A stretch of DNA of 64,000 bases from Paenarthrobacter ureafaciens (GTDB taxonomy: Bacteria; Actinomycetota; Actinomycetes; Actinomycetales; Micrococcaceae). The notes under the pieces were generated by a model, which saw only the letters and a program-made list of their open reading frames with translations, made no database searches and was not told where the DNA came from. The stretch spans positions 1,674,001 to 1,738,000 of the forward strand of contig NZ_SBHM01000007.1 in the NCBI RefSeq assembly GCF_004028095.1, in the 5' to 3' direction. Both the position numbers and the translations under genes were made by a program. Positions 8,206 to 16,638 of the stretch are shown here, one piece after another; within the stretch, counting starts at the first letter, position 1, and each line of letters opens with the position of its first letter.

Positions 8206-8877
8206 ATGATTGAACACGTAACCGAGCACGGATGGGAAGACGTGGAGCGGTACCTGACCGACGTCGTCGTACATCCCGGCCCGGCTCATCAGCGCGCCCT
8301 GAAGTCGGCAACCGAAGCCGGCATGCCGGCCATCGAGGTGGCGCCGAATGCCGGGAAGCTGCTCAAGATGCTGGTGCAGCTTTCCGGTGCGCGGCGGGTT
8401 CTGGAGATCGGTACGCTGGCCGGTTTCAGCAGCATGTGGATGGCGCAGGGACTTCCCGACGACGGGCGGTTGGTGACGTGCGAATACCTTCAGAAGCATG
8501 CCGACGTTGCGCGGACCAACCTCGACGCCGCGGGACTGGGCCACAAGGTGGATATCCGGGTGGGGCCGGCCCTGGATACGCTTCCGACGCTGGTCTCCGA
8601 GGAGTCGTTCGACTTCGTGTTCATTGACGCGGACAAGGAGAACGATTCCAACTACCTCGATTGGGCCATTCGCCTGGGCCATCCGGGCACAGTAATTGTG
8701 ATCGACAACGTCATCTGGGATGGTGCCATCCTTGATCCCCAGCGCGACGTGGTGAACGCCCCGGGGATTGTGGCGGTACTGGAGAAGCTCGGTCAGGATC
8801 CCCGGCTTGACGCTACCGCCATCCAAACAGTGGGCACCAAGGGCTGGGACGGCTTTGCCATGGCAAGGATCCTTTGA
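8206..8877 (+). CDS. Class I SAM-dependent O-methyltransferase
   Basis: A 223-residue methyltransferase of the Methyltransf_3 (catechol/caffeoyl-CoA O-methyltransferase-like) family. SAM-binding motif I is RVLEIGTLAGFSSMWMA at about residues 65-81. The metal and SAM contact segment DFVFIDADKENDSNYLDWA lies near 140, followed by VIVIDNVIWDGAI. These motifs match the divalent-metal-dependent small-molecule O-methyltransferases. There is no signal peptide, and the substrate cannot be deduced. It ends four bases before the convergent small membrane-protein gene. Confidence 0.92.
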   Translation: MIEHVTEHGWEDVERYLTDVVVHPGPAHQRALKSATEAGMPAIEVAPNAGKLLKMLVQLSGARRVLEIGTLAGFSSMWMAQGLPDDGRLVTCEYLQKHADVARTNLDAAGLGHKVDIRVGPALDTLPTLVSEESFDFVFIDADKENDSNYLDWAIRLGHPGTVIVIDNVIWDGAILDPQRDVVNAPGIVAVLEKLGQDPRLDATAIQTVGTKGWDGFAMARIL

Positions 8878-8881
8878 GGGC

Positions 8882-9055
8882 TTATGCGTCAGCGCGCGGA
8901 ATGCGCGCGGACTCTTCGCCCGGTTCGACGTCGACCGGCGCATCCTCCAGGAGGCTTGGCGGTTTGGGCACTCGGGCTATCAGCAAGCCCACTACCGTCA
9001 ACCACGCGACGACCACGGAGAACACTTCTGCCCACATCGTCGCTTCCACTTCCAT
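8882..9055 (-). CDS. Small single-pass membrane protein (57 aa)
   Basis: A short gene between two well-supported genes. It encodes a hydrophobic helix at about residues 10-27 (EVFSVVVAWLTVVGLLIA), followed by a polar tail rich in Pro, Asp and Glu (EDAPVDVEPGEESARIP). This is a plausible small single-pass membrane protein with an acidic tail. ATG at 9055 and ATG at 9037 are both possible. The internal one has a GGAAG sequence five bases upstream, so the shorter 51-residue form may be the true product. Codon use is typical of the neighbourhood. The function is unknown. Confidence 0.6.
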   Translation of the reverse strand: MEVEATMWAEVFSVVVAWLTVVGLLIARVPKPPSLLEDAPVDVEPGEESARIPRADA

Positions 9056-9176
9056 GAAGTGATCTTATGACCGATCCCGCTTAAATGGTAAGCAGCCTTA
9101 GCAATCGTTGCAGTGTTCAGCTGTCGGGCGATGTCAGCTACTAGTCTTGAAGCATGACTGAGGCGGTGCGGAACTA

Positions 9177-10109
9177 GTGGCCAGGGGAAATAAATCCGGC
9201 AGATCCGGAAAGGAGCCGAAGTCGGCCCGCTTCGGGCGTTCGACGGCGGCAGTCATCGAAGTGCCTGAGGGCACCCGGCCTGACGGCCCGGTAGCCGGCG
9301 TCTATTACATCGATACCGGGGACTGTGAACTGCTGCCGGATCCTGACAATTCAAACGGCTGGCTCCTGAAAATCAACGGGGTGCTGAGTTCGCACATAGA
9401 CCTCGCTGACCCCCTGTTCCTGGACTTCGAGTACATGCGCTGGATTGCGGCGCTGGTGGAGTCCCGCTGGCCCCGTGAATCCAGGCCCAAGTTGCGTGCC
9501 CTGCACCTGGGCGGCGGAGCGTGCTCCATGGCGCGCTACTTCAACGCGGCCTACCCTGAAGCCCGGCAAGTGGTGGTGGAGCTCGACGGAAAACTGGCTG
9601 AGTATGTGCGGGGCTGGTTCGATCTCCCCAAGGCGCCGCTCCTGCGGATCCGCGTGGGCGAGGCCCGGCAGGTAACGGAATCGCTCACCCCTGACACGCG
9701 GGACCTCATCATCCGCGATGTGTTCGCCGGGGCCTTCACGCCCCGGGCCCTCACCACGCGGGAATTCAACGCCCACGCTGACGCGGTGCTGGCCTCTGAC
9801 GGGCTGTATGTGGTGAATTCCGGAGATGCGCCGGACCTCAAGAACGCCCGGGCCGACGCAGCCACGATTGCGGATACCTTCGAGCACACGCTGATCATCG
9901 CCGACCCGCCCATGCTCAAGGGCCGGCGCTACGGGAACATGATCATGGCAGGCAGCCACGTCCCTTTCGGCGACGATCCCACACTGGCCCGCAGGCTCCT
10001 GGGCGGAGCAGTCCCCGCGCACATTTGGAATGATGCCCAAGTCCGCGCCTTCGCGGCCGGGACCCCCGTTCGGCGCGACCCCACCCCCGAGCCCGAGCCC
10101 ACCCCCTGA
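9177..10109 (+). CDS. Spermidine synthase-like (polyamine aminopropyltransferase-fold) protein
   Basis: A 310-residue Rossmann-fold protein of the spermidine-synthase/methyltransferase superfamily. The nucleotide-binding motif LHLGGGACSMARY is at about residue 107, with QVVVELDGKLAEYVRGWF following and LIIRDVFAGAFTPRALTTREF near 180. The DVFAG segment takes the place of the usual DxxD/DP motif. Many actinobacteria carry such homologues without proven polyamine activity, so the reaction is uncertain. It starts at GTG. A seven-codon reading frame beginning ATG at 9154 ends with a TAG that shares one base with this GTG and may couple translation. The tail is Pro-rich and ends just before a long palindrome. 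Confidence 0.8.
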   Translation: MARGNKSGRSGKEPKSARFGRSTAAVIEVPEGTRPDGPVAGVYYIDTGDCELLPDPDNSNGWLLKINGVLSSHIDLADPLFLDFEYMRWIAALVESRWPRESRPKLRALHLGGGACSMARYFNAAYPEARQVVVELDGKLAEYVRGWFDLPKAPLLRIRVGEARQVTESLTPDTRDLIIRDVFAGAFTPRALTTREFNAHADAVLASDGLYVVNSGDAPDLKNARADAATIADTFEHTLIIADPPMLKGRRYGNMIMAGSHVPFGDDPTLARRLLGGAVPAHIWNDAQVRAFAAGTPVRRDPTPEPEPTP

Positions 10110-10113
10110 CTCC

Positions 10114-10177
10114 CCGCGAGATGGCAAATAATGGCAATGTTTCCTCGAATTATTGCCATTAACTGTCATCTCGGCGG
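10114..10177. repeat. Long palindromic element, family A copy 1
   Basis: This inverted repeat has outer arms CCGCGAGATGGCA and TGTCATCTCGGCGG and inner arms TAATGGCAAT and ATTGCCATTA around an AT-rich loop. It belongs to a family with three more copies in this window (13386, 25856, 27493). It lies between convergent genes, and its right arm encodes the last four residues and the stop codon of the LysR gene. It could act as a bidirectional terminator or be a REP-like dispersed element. Confidence 0.85.
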
Positions 10178-11094
10178 CCGGTAGGGCGGCCCAGCAGCTC
10201 TTCGCGCCGGTTCGCTGTCTCGGCCTTGAGGGCATGTACGACGGCGGCTACCGCGGGGCGGCGCATGGAGTCCGGCCGCAGGACCATCCAGTAGGGGAGC
10301 AGCTCGGCAAAGTCTTCGGGCAGCAGCCGGACCAGGTCGGCGTGGCGGTCGGCCATGAAGCACGGCAGGAAGCCGATCCCTGCCCCCGCCCTTGTGGCTT
10401 CCACGTGGACGAACACGTTGGTGGAACTCAGGCCGTCACGCATTGCCGGGACCAGTCTTCGGGGAGCGTCGAGGTCATCCACTTGCAGCATTGAGTCCAC
10501 GAAGTACACCAGCTGGTGCTGGGTCAGCTCTTCGACGCTGGCCGGTGTTCCATGGCTGGCCAGGTACGCCTGTGACGCGTACATCCCCAAGCGGTAATCG
10601 CCGAGCCTGGTCGCTTCCGCCCGGTGCACCTGCGGCGTTCCCACCACCACTTCGATGTCCAGGCCGGATCGCTGCTGCAGTGCCCGCCGGGTCACCGTAA
10701 CGATCTCCACCCTCAACCCGGGGTGCTCCTCGCGCAGCCGCGCCACTGCAGGTGCCGCGATATAGGCGCTGAAGCCGTCGGTTGCGGTCATGCGTACGAC
10801 GCCGGCAATGGGGTCGGGTGCGCGGTCGTCGGGTCCCAGCGCACTGACGGCGGATTCGATCCGCTCGGCCACCTGGACGGCCTCGGCTCCGAGTTCCGTG
10901 ACCTCCCATCCGCCGGCAGCCCGGGCAAGGACACGGCCGCCGAGCGCCTTTTCCAGCGCCGCTATCCTGCGCGAGACGGTGGTGTGGTTCAGTCCCAAGG
11001 CCTGTGCCGCCGTCGTGAACTTTCCCGAACGCGAGACGGCCAGGAGGATGAGCAGATCATCCGGATTTGGGTTCATGTCTGCAATTTTGCACAT
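10159..11094 (-). CDS. LysR family transcriptional regulator
   Basis: A LysR-type regulator of about 311 residues. The winged helix-turn-helix is at the N-terminus: LLILLAVSRSGKFTTAAQALGLNHTTVSRRIAALEKALGG. A type 2 periplasmic-binding effector domain follows. The ATG at 11094 is chosen because AAAGAGG lies eight bases upstream; an ATG six codons later is possible. It is divergent from an MHS-family transporter and 3-hydroxybutyrate dehydrogenase, the likely targets by the usual LysR arrangement. The last residues (RDDS) and stop codon come from palindromic element A copy 1, so the gene's 3' end appears to have been reshaped by that element. Confidence 0.9.
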   Translation of the reverse strand: MCKIADMNPNPDDLLILLAVSRSGKFTTAAQALGLNHTTVSRRIAALEKALGGRVLARAAGGWEVTELGAEAVQVAERIESAVSALGPDDRAPDPIAGVVRMTATDGFSAYIAAPAVARLREEHPGLRVEIVTVTRRALQQRSGLDIEVVVGTPQVHRAEATRLGDYRLGMYASQAYLASHGTPASVEELTQHQLVYFVDSMLQVDDLDAPRRLVPAMRDGLSSTNVFVHVEATRAGAGIGFLPCFMADRHADLVRLLPEDFAELLPYWMVLRPDSMRRPAVAAVVHALKAETANRREELLGRPTGRRDDS

Positions 11095-11221
11095 AGCAAG
11101 TGCCTCTTTGGTCATTGAGGCGCGCCGAATGTGCAGCAATACTCAGTGGAGCATTTCGTGTTGTGGATCACAGCGCGAACCAAGATAGGGCACTGTCAAA
11201 GAGGACACTGAGGAGATGGAT

Positions 11222-12604
11222 ATGAGCGTAGAGCAACGCTCCACATCAACGGCCGGGAACAACGGCAAAGGATCCGGGCTGAAGAAGATCGTGGCCGCGT
11301 CCATGGTGGGCACGGTGGTGGAATGGTACGAGTTCTTCCTGTACGCCACAGCGGCCACCCTGGTTTTCGGCAAGTACTTCTTCCCCAGCACCGGCAACGA
11401 GCTTGACGGCATCATCCAGGCCTTCATCACCTACGCCGTCGGCTTCGTGGCCCGGCCCCTGGGCGGGATTATCTTTGGGCAAATCGGCGACAAACTCGGC
11501 CGCAAGCCCACGCTGCAGCTGACAATCGTGATCGTCGGCGTCTCCACGTTCCTCATGGGCTGCCTCCCCGGCTTCATGGACATCGGCTACTGGGCCCCCG
11601 CCATGCTGGTGGCGCTGCGCTTCATCCAGGGCTTCGCGCTGGGCGGCGAATGGGGTGGCGCCGTACTGCTCGTCGCCGAACACAGCCCCAACAACTCACG
11701 CGCCTTCTGGTCCTCATGGCCGCAAGCCGCAGTCCCCGTTGGCAACCTCCTGGCAACGCTGGTCCTCTTCATCATGTCCACCACCCTTAGCAGCGAGGCG
11801 TTCCTGGGCTGGGGTTGGCGCGTAGCGTTCTGGCTCTCCGCCGTGATCGTGTTCGTTGGCTACTACATCCGCACCCACGTCAGCGAGGCACCCATCTTCC
11901 TCGAAGCCAAGGCGCAGGTGGAGGAATCCAAGGCCATCAGCTACGGCATCGGTGAAGTCATCCGCAAGTACCCGAAGGGCATCCTGCAGGCCATGGGACT
12001 GCGTTTTGCCGAGAACATCATGTACTACCTCGTGGTGAGCTTCGCGATCGTCTACCTCAAGAGCGTCCACAAGTACGACACTTCATCGTTGCTGCTGGCC
12101 CTGCTGATCGCCCATGTCATCCACTTCCTGGTCATCCCGCAGGTCGGCCGCCTGGTGGACTCGTGGGGACGCAAGCCCGTGTACCTCGTGGGTGCCATCA
12201 CCGGAGCTGTATGGCCGTTCTTCGCCTTCCCCATGTTCGACACCAAGAACGCCGTGATCATCGTGCTCGCCGTGACAATCGGGCTCTGCCTGCACGCCTT
12301 CATGTACGCGGGGCAGCCGGCCATTATGTCCGAACTCTTCCCCACCCGCATGCGGTACTCCGGTGTTTCCCTCGGCTCGCAGGTGACGTCCATCTTCGCC
12401 GGCTCGCTGGCGCCGCTGCTGGCAACCCAGTGGCTCAAGGACACCGGCTCCTGGCTGCCCACCGCCATCTACCTGGTGGTCGCCTGCGCCATCACCGCCG
12501 TCGCCGTCGTGTCCTTGAAGGAAACCAAGGGCATCGCACTTCAGGACGTGGACGCAGCGGACGCTGAGCGCCACGGACTGGCCACCGCTACTTCGAAGGG
12601 CTGA
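11222..12604 (+). CDS. MHS family MFS transporter (organic-acid/proton symporter)
   Basis: A 460-residue, 12-helix major facilitator of the metabolite:H+ symporter subfamily. Diagnostic segments are VVEWYEFFLYATAATLVFGKYFFP near the N-terminus, the loop 2-3 motif GQIGDKLGRKPTLQLTI, and RFIQGFALGGEWGGAVLLVAEHSP. The ATG at 11222 is preferred over 11216 because AGGAG ends at 11215, leaving six bases of spacing; the earlier ATG would have none. It precedes the 3-hydroxybutyrate dehydrogenase gene by four bases, so the imported substrate is plausibly 3-hydroxybutyrate or a related monocarboxylate. That is inference from context. Confidence 0.9.
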   Translation: MSVEQRSTSTAGNNGKGSGLKKIVAASMVGTVVEWYEFFLYATAATLVFGKYFFPSTGNELDGIIQAFITYAVGFVARPLGGIIFGQIGDKLGRKPTLQLTIVIVGVSTFLMGCLPGFMDIGYWAPAMLVALRFIQGFALGGEWGGAVLLVAEHSPNNSRAFWSSWPQAAVPVGNLLATLVLFIMSTTLSSEAFLGWGWRVAFWLSAVIVFVGYYIRTHVSEAPIFLEAKAQVEESKAISYGIGEVIRKYPKGILQAMGLRFAENIMYYLVVSFAIVYLKSVHKYDTSSLLLALLIAHVIHFLVIPQVGRLVDSWGRKPVYLVGAITGAVWPFFAFPMFDTKNAVIIVLAVTIGLCLHAFMYAGQPAIMSELFPTRMRYSGVSLGSQVTSIFAGSLAPLLATQWLKDTGSWLPTAIYLVVACAITAVAVVSLKETKGIALQDVDAADAERHGLATATSKG

Positions 12605-12608
12605 TCTG

Positions 12609-13358
12609 ATGGACAACACCTTGAATGGCCGCAAGGCTCTGGTGACCGGGGGCGCGAGCGGAATCGGGGCCGCCTGTGCGCGGGCACTCGCCGCCCGCGG
12701 GGCCAAAGTAGTAGTGGCCGACGTCGACGCCTCCGGGGCAGGGAAACTCGCCGACGAGCTGGGCGGTACCGCGTGGGAAATCGACCTGCTCGACACCGAC
12801 GCGCTCGCCGCGCTCAGCATCGACTGCGACATCCTGGTCAATAACGCCGGGATCCAGAAGGTTGCGCCCATCGAGGAGTTCGACCCCGCAGAGTTCCGGC
12901 GAATTGTGGCCCTGATGCTGGAAGCGCCGTTCCTGCTGATCCGCGCAGCCCTGCCGCACATGTATGCCAACGGTTTCGGGCGGATCATCAACATCTCCTC
13001 GGTCCACGGGCTGCGGGCCTCGGCGTACAAGAGCGCCTACGTTTCGGCCAAGCACGGGCTCGAAGGGCTCAGCAAGGTCACTGCCCTGGAGGGCGGGGAG
13101 CGCGGGGTGACGTCCAACTGCATCAACCCCGGCTACGTCCGCACGCCCCTCGTGGAGCGGCAGATCGCCGACCAGGCGAGGCTCCACGGCATCCCTGAAG
13201 CCGAGGTGCTCGCCAAGGTGATGCTGACGGAGTCCGCGGTGAAACGGTTGGTGGAGCCTTCCGAGGTGGCGTCGCTGGCGGCCTGGCTGGCCTCCGACGA
13301 CGCCGGAATGGTCACCGGCGCGAGCTACACCATGGATGGCGGCTGGTCAGCGAGGTAA
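12609..13358 (+). CDS. 3-hydroxybutyrate dehydrogenase (SDR family)
   Basis: A 249-residue short-chain dehydrogenase. The coenzyme motif TGGASGIG is near residue 14, VVADVD near 36, and NNAGIQ near 79. The catalytic pair is Tyr144 and Lys148 (YVSAK), with the active-site serine in NISSVHG. The segment SVHGLRASAYKSAYVSAKHGLEG followed by CINPGYVRTPLVERQI closely matches bacterial D-3-hydroxybutyrate dehydrogenases, which oxidise 3-hydroxybutyrate to acetoacetate with NAD+. It is translated from the same operon as the MHS transporter. The 3' end is followed by palindrome A copy 2. Confidence 0.88.
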   Translation: MDNTLNGRKALVTGGASGIGAACARALAARGAKVVVADVDASGAGKLADELGGTAWEIDLLDTDALAALSIDCDILVNNAGIQKVAPIEEFDPAEFRRIVALMLEAPFLLIRAALPHMYANGFGRIINISSVHGLRASAYKSAYVSAKHGLEGLSKVTALEGGERGVTSNCINPGYVRTPLVERQIADQARLHGIPEAEVLAKVMLTESAVKRLVEPSEVASLAAWLASDDAGMVTGASYTMDGGWSAR

Positions 13359-13385
13359 CGCACCCGCACCCCCGCCCTTCACTCC

Positions 13386-13449
13386 CCGCGAGGTGACAGT
13401 TAATGCCAATGTTCGCGTCGAACATTGGCATTAACTGTCACCTCGGCGC
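13386..13449. repeat. Long palindromic element, family A copy 2
   Basis: The most perfect copy of the family: the 26-base left arm running from GAGGTGACAGTT through CAATGTTCG is matched exactly by the right arm from CGAACATTGG to CTGTCACCTC, leaving a three-base loop. It lies between the convergent 3-hydroxybutyrate dehydrogenase and permease genes. Relative to the other copies it has GAGGTG instead of GAGATG and GCCAAT instead of GGCAAT, and both changes are mirrored in the opposite arm. Confidence 0.9.
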
Positions 13450-13462
13450 GGGGAAGATGGGA

Positions 13463-14902
13463 TCACACAGTCTCGTCGACCAACTCGGCCCGGCGGAGGC
13501 CACCACCGCGGACCCACAGCTTGTAGGCCACGAACAGGAGGCCCAGCCAGGTGGCGCCTACGTAGAGGGCAACGCGGGTGTCCTCGAAGACACCAAGGAT
13601 CACGATCACCATGGCCATGAAAGCGATGGTCAGGATCGAGGCGACCGGCCACAACGGGGAACCGAATTCCGACGCCGGCAGGTCCTTCCGCTTGATCTCA
13701 CGCTTCATGGCCACGTGTGATGCCAGGATCATGACCCACACCCACACCGTGGCGAACGTGGCGATGGAAGCGATTACCACGAACACGTCCTCGGGAATCA
13801 TGGCGTTCAGGACGACGCCCACCAGCAGGATGCCACCCATCATCACCACGGTCATCCAAGGAACGCCATGCCGGGAAATCTTGCCGAAGCTCTTGGGCGC
13901 GTGGCCCTGCTGGGCCAGGCCGAAGAGGATGCGTCCGGCTCCGAAGATGTCGCTGTTGATGGCGGACAATGCTGCCGTGATCACCACGGCGTTGAGGATA
14001 TGGGGTGCGGCCGGAATGCCAAGTCCGTCGAAGATCTGGACGAAGGGGCTGCCGCTGCTGCCGATCTCGTTCCACGGGAAGATGCTCATCAGCACTCCGA
14101 GGGTGAGGACGTAGAAGAGCAGCACGCGGACGGGAACGGTGTTCACTGCCTTCGGGATGACCTTCTTGGGGTCGGCGGCCTCGCCCGCGGTAATGCCGAT
14201 CGTTTCGATCCCGCCGAAGGCAAACATCACGACGGCGAACGCGGCCAGGAGGCCCTCGAAACCGTTCGGGAACAAACCGCCGTGCTCCACCAGGTTCCCC
14301 AACCCCGGTGCCACGCCTCCGCCGTCGTTCCCTGACTGGAAGCCGAAGGCGATGATGGCTGCGCCGCCAACGATCATGGCGATAATCGCCACAACCTTGA
14401 TGAGCGAGAACCAGAACTCGAGCTCGCCGAAGACCTTCACGCTCAACAGGTTCAGGGCACCGAGGAAGAGAATGATCGCCAGGATCCAGATCCATCTATC
14501 CACCTGCGGGAACCAGAAGCCCATATAGATGCTGAAGGCCGTGACGTCGGCGATGGCAACGATGGCCATCTCGAAGACGTATGTCCATCCCGTCACGAAG
14601 CCCGCGAACGGTCCGAGGTACCGGCTGGCGTACTGGCCGAAGGAGCCGGAGACCGGGTGCCGGACGGCCATTTCGCCCAGGGCCCGCATTACCATGAACA
14701 CCGCGGCACCGCCGATGATGTAGGCGAGGAGGACGGCGGGTCCGGCTTTTTGGATGGCCGAGGCCGAACCGTAGAAGAGCCCGGTGCCGATGGCTGATCC
14801 GAGTGCCATGAAGCGGATATGGCGGACGTTGAGGCCGCGGCTGAGTGCCGAACCTGCAGCTTGGAGGGCAGGGGTCTCCAGAGCCAGCTTGGTTTGTTGC
14901 AT
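13463..14902 (-). CDS. hutT: Amino acid permease (APC family), probable histidine transporter
   Basis: A 479-residue, 12-helix APC/AAT-family permease. The N-terminal family signature is [42 protein letters not shown], followed by [21 protein letters not shown] and [19 protein letters not shown]. The ATG at 14902 is chosen because GAAGG lies seven bases upstream; longer in-frame extensions lack family similarity. It is divergent from an IclR regulator next to hutU and hutH and shares with hutU the putative operator motif, so it is the likely histidine importer of the hut regulon. The hutT symbol rests on that context; proline-type specificity is the main alternative. Confidence 0.85.
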   Translation of the reverse strand: MQQTKLALETPALQAAGSALSRGLNVRHIRFMALGSAIGTGLFYGSASAIQKAGPAVLLAYIIGGAAVFMVMRALGEMAVRHPVSGSFGQYASRYLGPFAGFVTGWTYVFEMAIVAIADVTAFSIYMGFWFPQVDRWIWILAIILFLGALNLLSVKVFGELEFWFSLIKVVAIIAMIVGGAAIIAFGFQSGNDGGGVAPGLGNLVEHGGLFPNGFEGLLAAFAVVMFAFGGIETIGITAGEAADPKKVIPKAVNTVPVRVLLFYVLTLGVLMSIFPWNEIGSSGSPFVQIFDGLGIPAAPHILNAVVITAALSAINSDIFGAGRILFGLAQQGHAPKSFGKISRHGVPWMTVVMMGGILLVGVVLNAMIPEDVFVVIASIATFATVWVWVMILASHVAMKREIKRKDLPASEFGSPLWPVASILTIAFMAMVIVILGVFEDTRVALYVGATWLGLLFVAYKLWVRGGGLRRAELVDETV

Positions 14903-15025
14903 GGTAAAACCTTCTCGTCTTTGGGAGGGGATCGCTATCCAGCAGATCACTTTTGACCCGCTTGTGATCGGATTCACGGCGGTTTGCTGTCTTCGATCGC
15001 AGACACTTGGGTAAATGCGCACATA

Positions 15026-15041
15026 GTCTGGTATCCCGGAC
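15026..15041. promoter_or_regulatory. Putative IclR operator, site 1 (permease side)
   Basis: GTCTGGTATCCCGGAC differs at two positions from the perfect palindrome GTCCGGTATACCGGAC. It lies 124 bp upstream of the permease start in the divergent intergenic region. It matches site 2 and the site before hutU, supporting a shared operator of the adjacent IclR-family regulator. Confidence 0.6.
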
Positions 15042-15093
15042 GCGTCCCGGTCCCCAATGCTGGCCACGATGCCCGGAAGGGGAGCATCCTTAA

Positions 15094-15109
15094 GTACGGG
15101 ATACCGGAC
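15094..15109. promoter_or_regulatory. Putative IclR operator, site 2 (regulator side)
   Basis: GTACGGGATACCGGAC differs at two positions from the ideal palindrome GTCCGGTATACCGGAC. It ends 58 bp before the iclR-family start codon, which suggests autoregulation. Its centre is 68 bp from that of site 1. Confidence 0.6.
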
Positions 15110-15167
15110 AAGCAGGAACTTTCGCCTCCTGAAGGAACCCCCAAGAACACCCGAGCAATGAGGCAAC

Positions 15168-15968
15168 ATGACATCCACGCCACTGGCAACCGGAAAATCC
15201 AAGGTCCCGGCCGCAGAGAACACCTTGCGCATCCTCAAGCTGCTGGCTTCCCGCCGCGGACCCATGGCGGCGTCGAACATAGCCACCGCGCTCGGCCTGC
15301 CGCGTTCCAGCGTGTACCACCTGTTGGGCGTCATGGAGGCCAACGGGTTCGTGCTGCACCTCCACGAAGAACAGCGCTACGGGCTGGGGATCAGCGCCTT
15401 CGAGCTCAGCTCGGCCTACTCCCGGCAAGAGCCCTTGTCCCGGCTCGGACGGCCCATGTTGGCCTCCCTTGTTGACGCCATTGGCGAGAGTGCCCACCTT
15501 GCCGTCCTCCACGGCCGCGACGTGCTGTACATCGTTGAGGAACGCGCCAAGAACCGCCCCAGCCTGGTGACCGACGTCGGGGTCCGGTTACCCAGCCACC
15601 TCACCGCCAGCGGGCGGGCCATCCTGGCTGCGCTGCCGAAATCGCAGGTTCGTGCCCTGTACCCGAACGCTGCCGCCTTCACTTCGCGGCACGAAGTGGA
15701 ATTTCCCATCATGAAGTACTCGGCCCTGTCCTCGCACTTGGACCAGGTCAGGCAGCGCGGATATGCCACCGAAAACGGCGAAGTGACACCGGGTTTCGGG
15801 TCCATCGCGGCTGCTGTTACGGACCATTTGGGATGGCCGACTGCGGCAGTCGCCGTGACGTTCCTGGAGGACAAAGTGCCGGCGGAGCAATGGCCGGTAC
15901 TCGCTGCCCGCATCCGCAAGGCGGCCGACGAGTTGTCCGTCCGCATCCACGGCCGTCCGGCCGGTTGA
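15168..15968 (+). CDS. IclR family transcriptional regulator, probable regulator of histidine utilisation
   Basis: A 266-residue IclR-type regulator. The N-terminal winged helix-turn-helix covers about residues 15-75 ([46 protein letters not shown]). A GAF-like effector domain follows with [34 protein letters not shown] and GSIAAAVTD, both typical of the family. It is divergent from the permease and lies about 670 bp before hutU. Three copies of a 16-bp palindrome flank it and hutU, making it the likely local hut regulator. Whether it activates or represses, and whether histidine or urocanate is the effector, cannot be read from the sequence. Confidence 0.9.
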   Translation: MTSTPLATGKSKVPAAENTLRILKLLASRRGPMAASNIATALGLPRSSVYHLLGVMEANGFVLHLHEEQRYGLGISAFELSSAYSRQEPLSRLGRPMLASLVDAIGESAHLAVLHGRDVLYIVEERAKNRPSLVTDVGVRLPSHLTASGRAILAALPKSQVRALYPNAAAFTSRHEVEFPIMKYSALSSHLDQVRQRGYATENGEVTPGFGSIAAAVTDHLGWPTAAVAVTFLEDKVPAEQWPVLAARIRKAADELSVRIHGRPAG

Positions 15969-15978
15969 GCTGAGCTGG

Positions 15979-16410
15979 CTAGCTCCGTGCTTCGCGTTCC
16001 ACGATCTCCCGGAACGCCTCCAGTTCGCCGCGGAAGCTCCCGCGGTACGAGCCCAGGGAAAACAGCCGCCCAAAGATTCCCGCGATGAATCCCCGGGTCA
16101 CGAACTCCTGGTTCAGCCGTGTGCCCGCACCTTCCGGCAGGAATGTCACATCCGATTCGCCCTTGAGGATCGCGTTTCCGAAGCGCGTCCGCAGGTGTTT
16201 GGGGCGCTCGACGGCAAGGACCTCGGTGGGGCTTGCCATCCGCCCGAACCACACCGTGTACCGGCTGCCGGGCTCATCAACTGAACCAACACGGTCTGTC
16301 ACGCGGGTAACCCCTCCGATCCACTCCTTGAAGCGGTCCGCATCCGTCCAGGTGGCAAAGACCTGCTCCGGCGGCGCTGCGATGACGGTCGAAACCTTGT
16401 AAGTTCCCAT
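15979..16410 (-). CDS. SRPBCC (START/AHSA1-like) family protein
   Basis: A 143-residue protein of the polyketide-cyclase/AHSA1-like SRPBCC superfamily. It opens MGTYKVSTVIAAPPEQVFATWTDADRFKEWIGGV, the typical first strand and helices of the lipid-binding cavity fold, and continues with a beta-rich region and a C-terminal helix. Sixteen further in-frame residues upstream do not resemble the family. It is convergent with the IclR gene and interrupts the hut locus on the opposite strand. The ligand is unknown. Confidence 0.8.
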   Translation of the reverse strand: MGTYKVSTVIAAPPEQVFATWTDADRFKEWIGGVTRVTDRVGSVDEPGSRYTVWFGRMASPTEVLAVERPKHLRTRFGNAILKGESDVTFLPEGAGTRLNQEFVTRGFIAGIFGRLFSLGSYRGSFRGELEAFREIVEREARS

Positions 16411-16458
16411 GCGTTCAGCATGCTCTTCTTCACCCCTGAATTCGAGATCCCCGCACAA

Positions 16459-16524
16459 CCCAACTGGCTCGCATTAGTGGTTGTTCTGAGCCCTCAAAAC
16501 AACCACTAATGCGAGCTAGTTGGG
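16459..16524. repeat. Long palindromic element, family B copy 1
   Basis: The left arm CCCAACTGGCTCGCATTAGT plus GGTTGTT pairs with the right arm AACAACC plus ACTAATGCGAGCTAGTTGGG, with one G/T wobble, around an 11-base loop. A second copy is at 20418-20487. The element separates the start region of the SRPBCC gene from the hutU promoter and abuts the third putative operator. Confidence 0.85.
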
Positions 16525-16539
16525 TCTGTAATACCGGAC
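16524..16539. promoter_or_regulatory. Putative IclR operator, site 3 (upstream of hutU)
   Basis: GTCTGTAATACCGGAC matches the ideal palindrome GTCCGGTATACCGGAC at 13 of 16 positions, with the right half-site intact. It lies 99 bp before the hutU start, just after palindrome B copy 1, placing hutUH under the same control as the permease. Confidence 0.5.
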
Positions 16540-16638
16540 AGCACCCATCCAAAAGCCGTTCCACGAGCGGAACGGAGGGGCTCTACTGGATACAGAAGAT
16601 CTTTCAATCACAAAGTTCCACCGAGAGAAGGAGCCACC

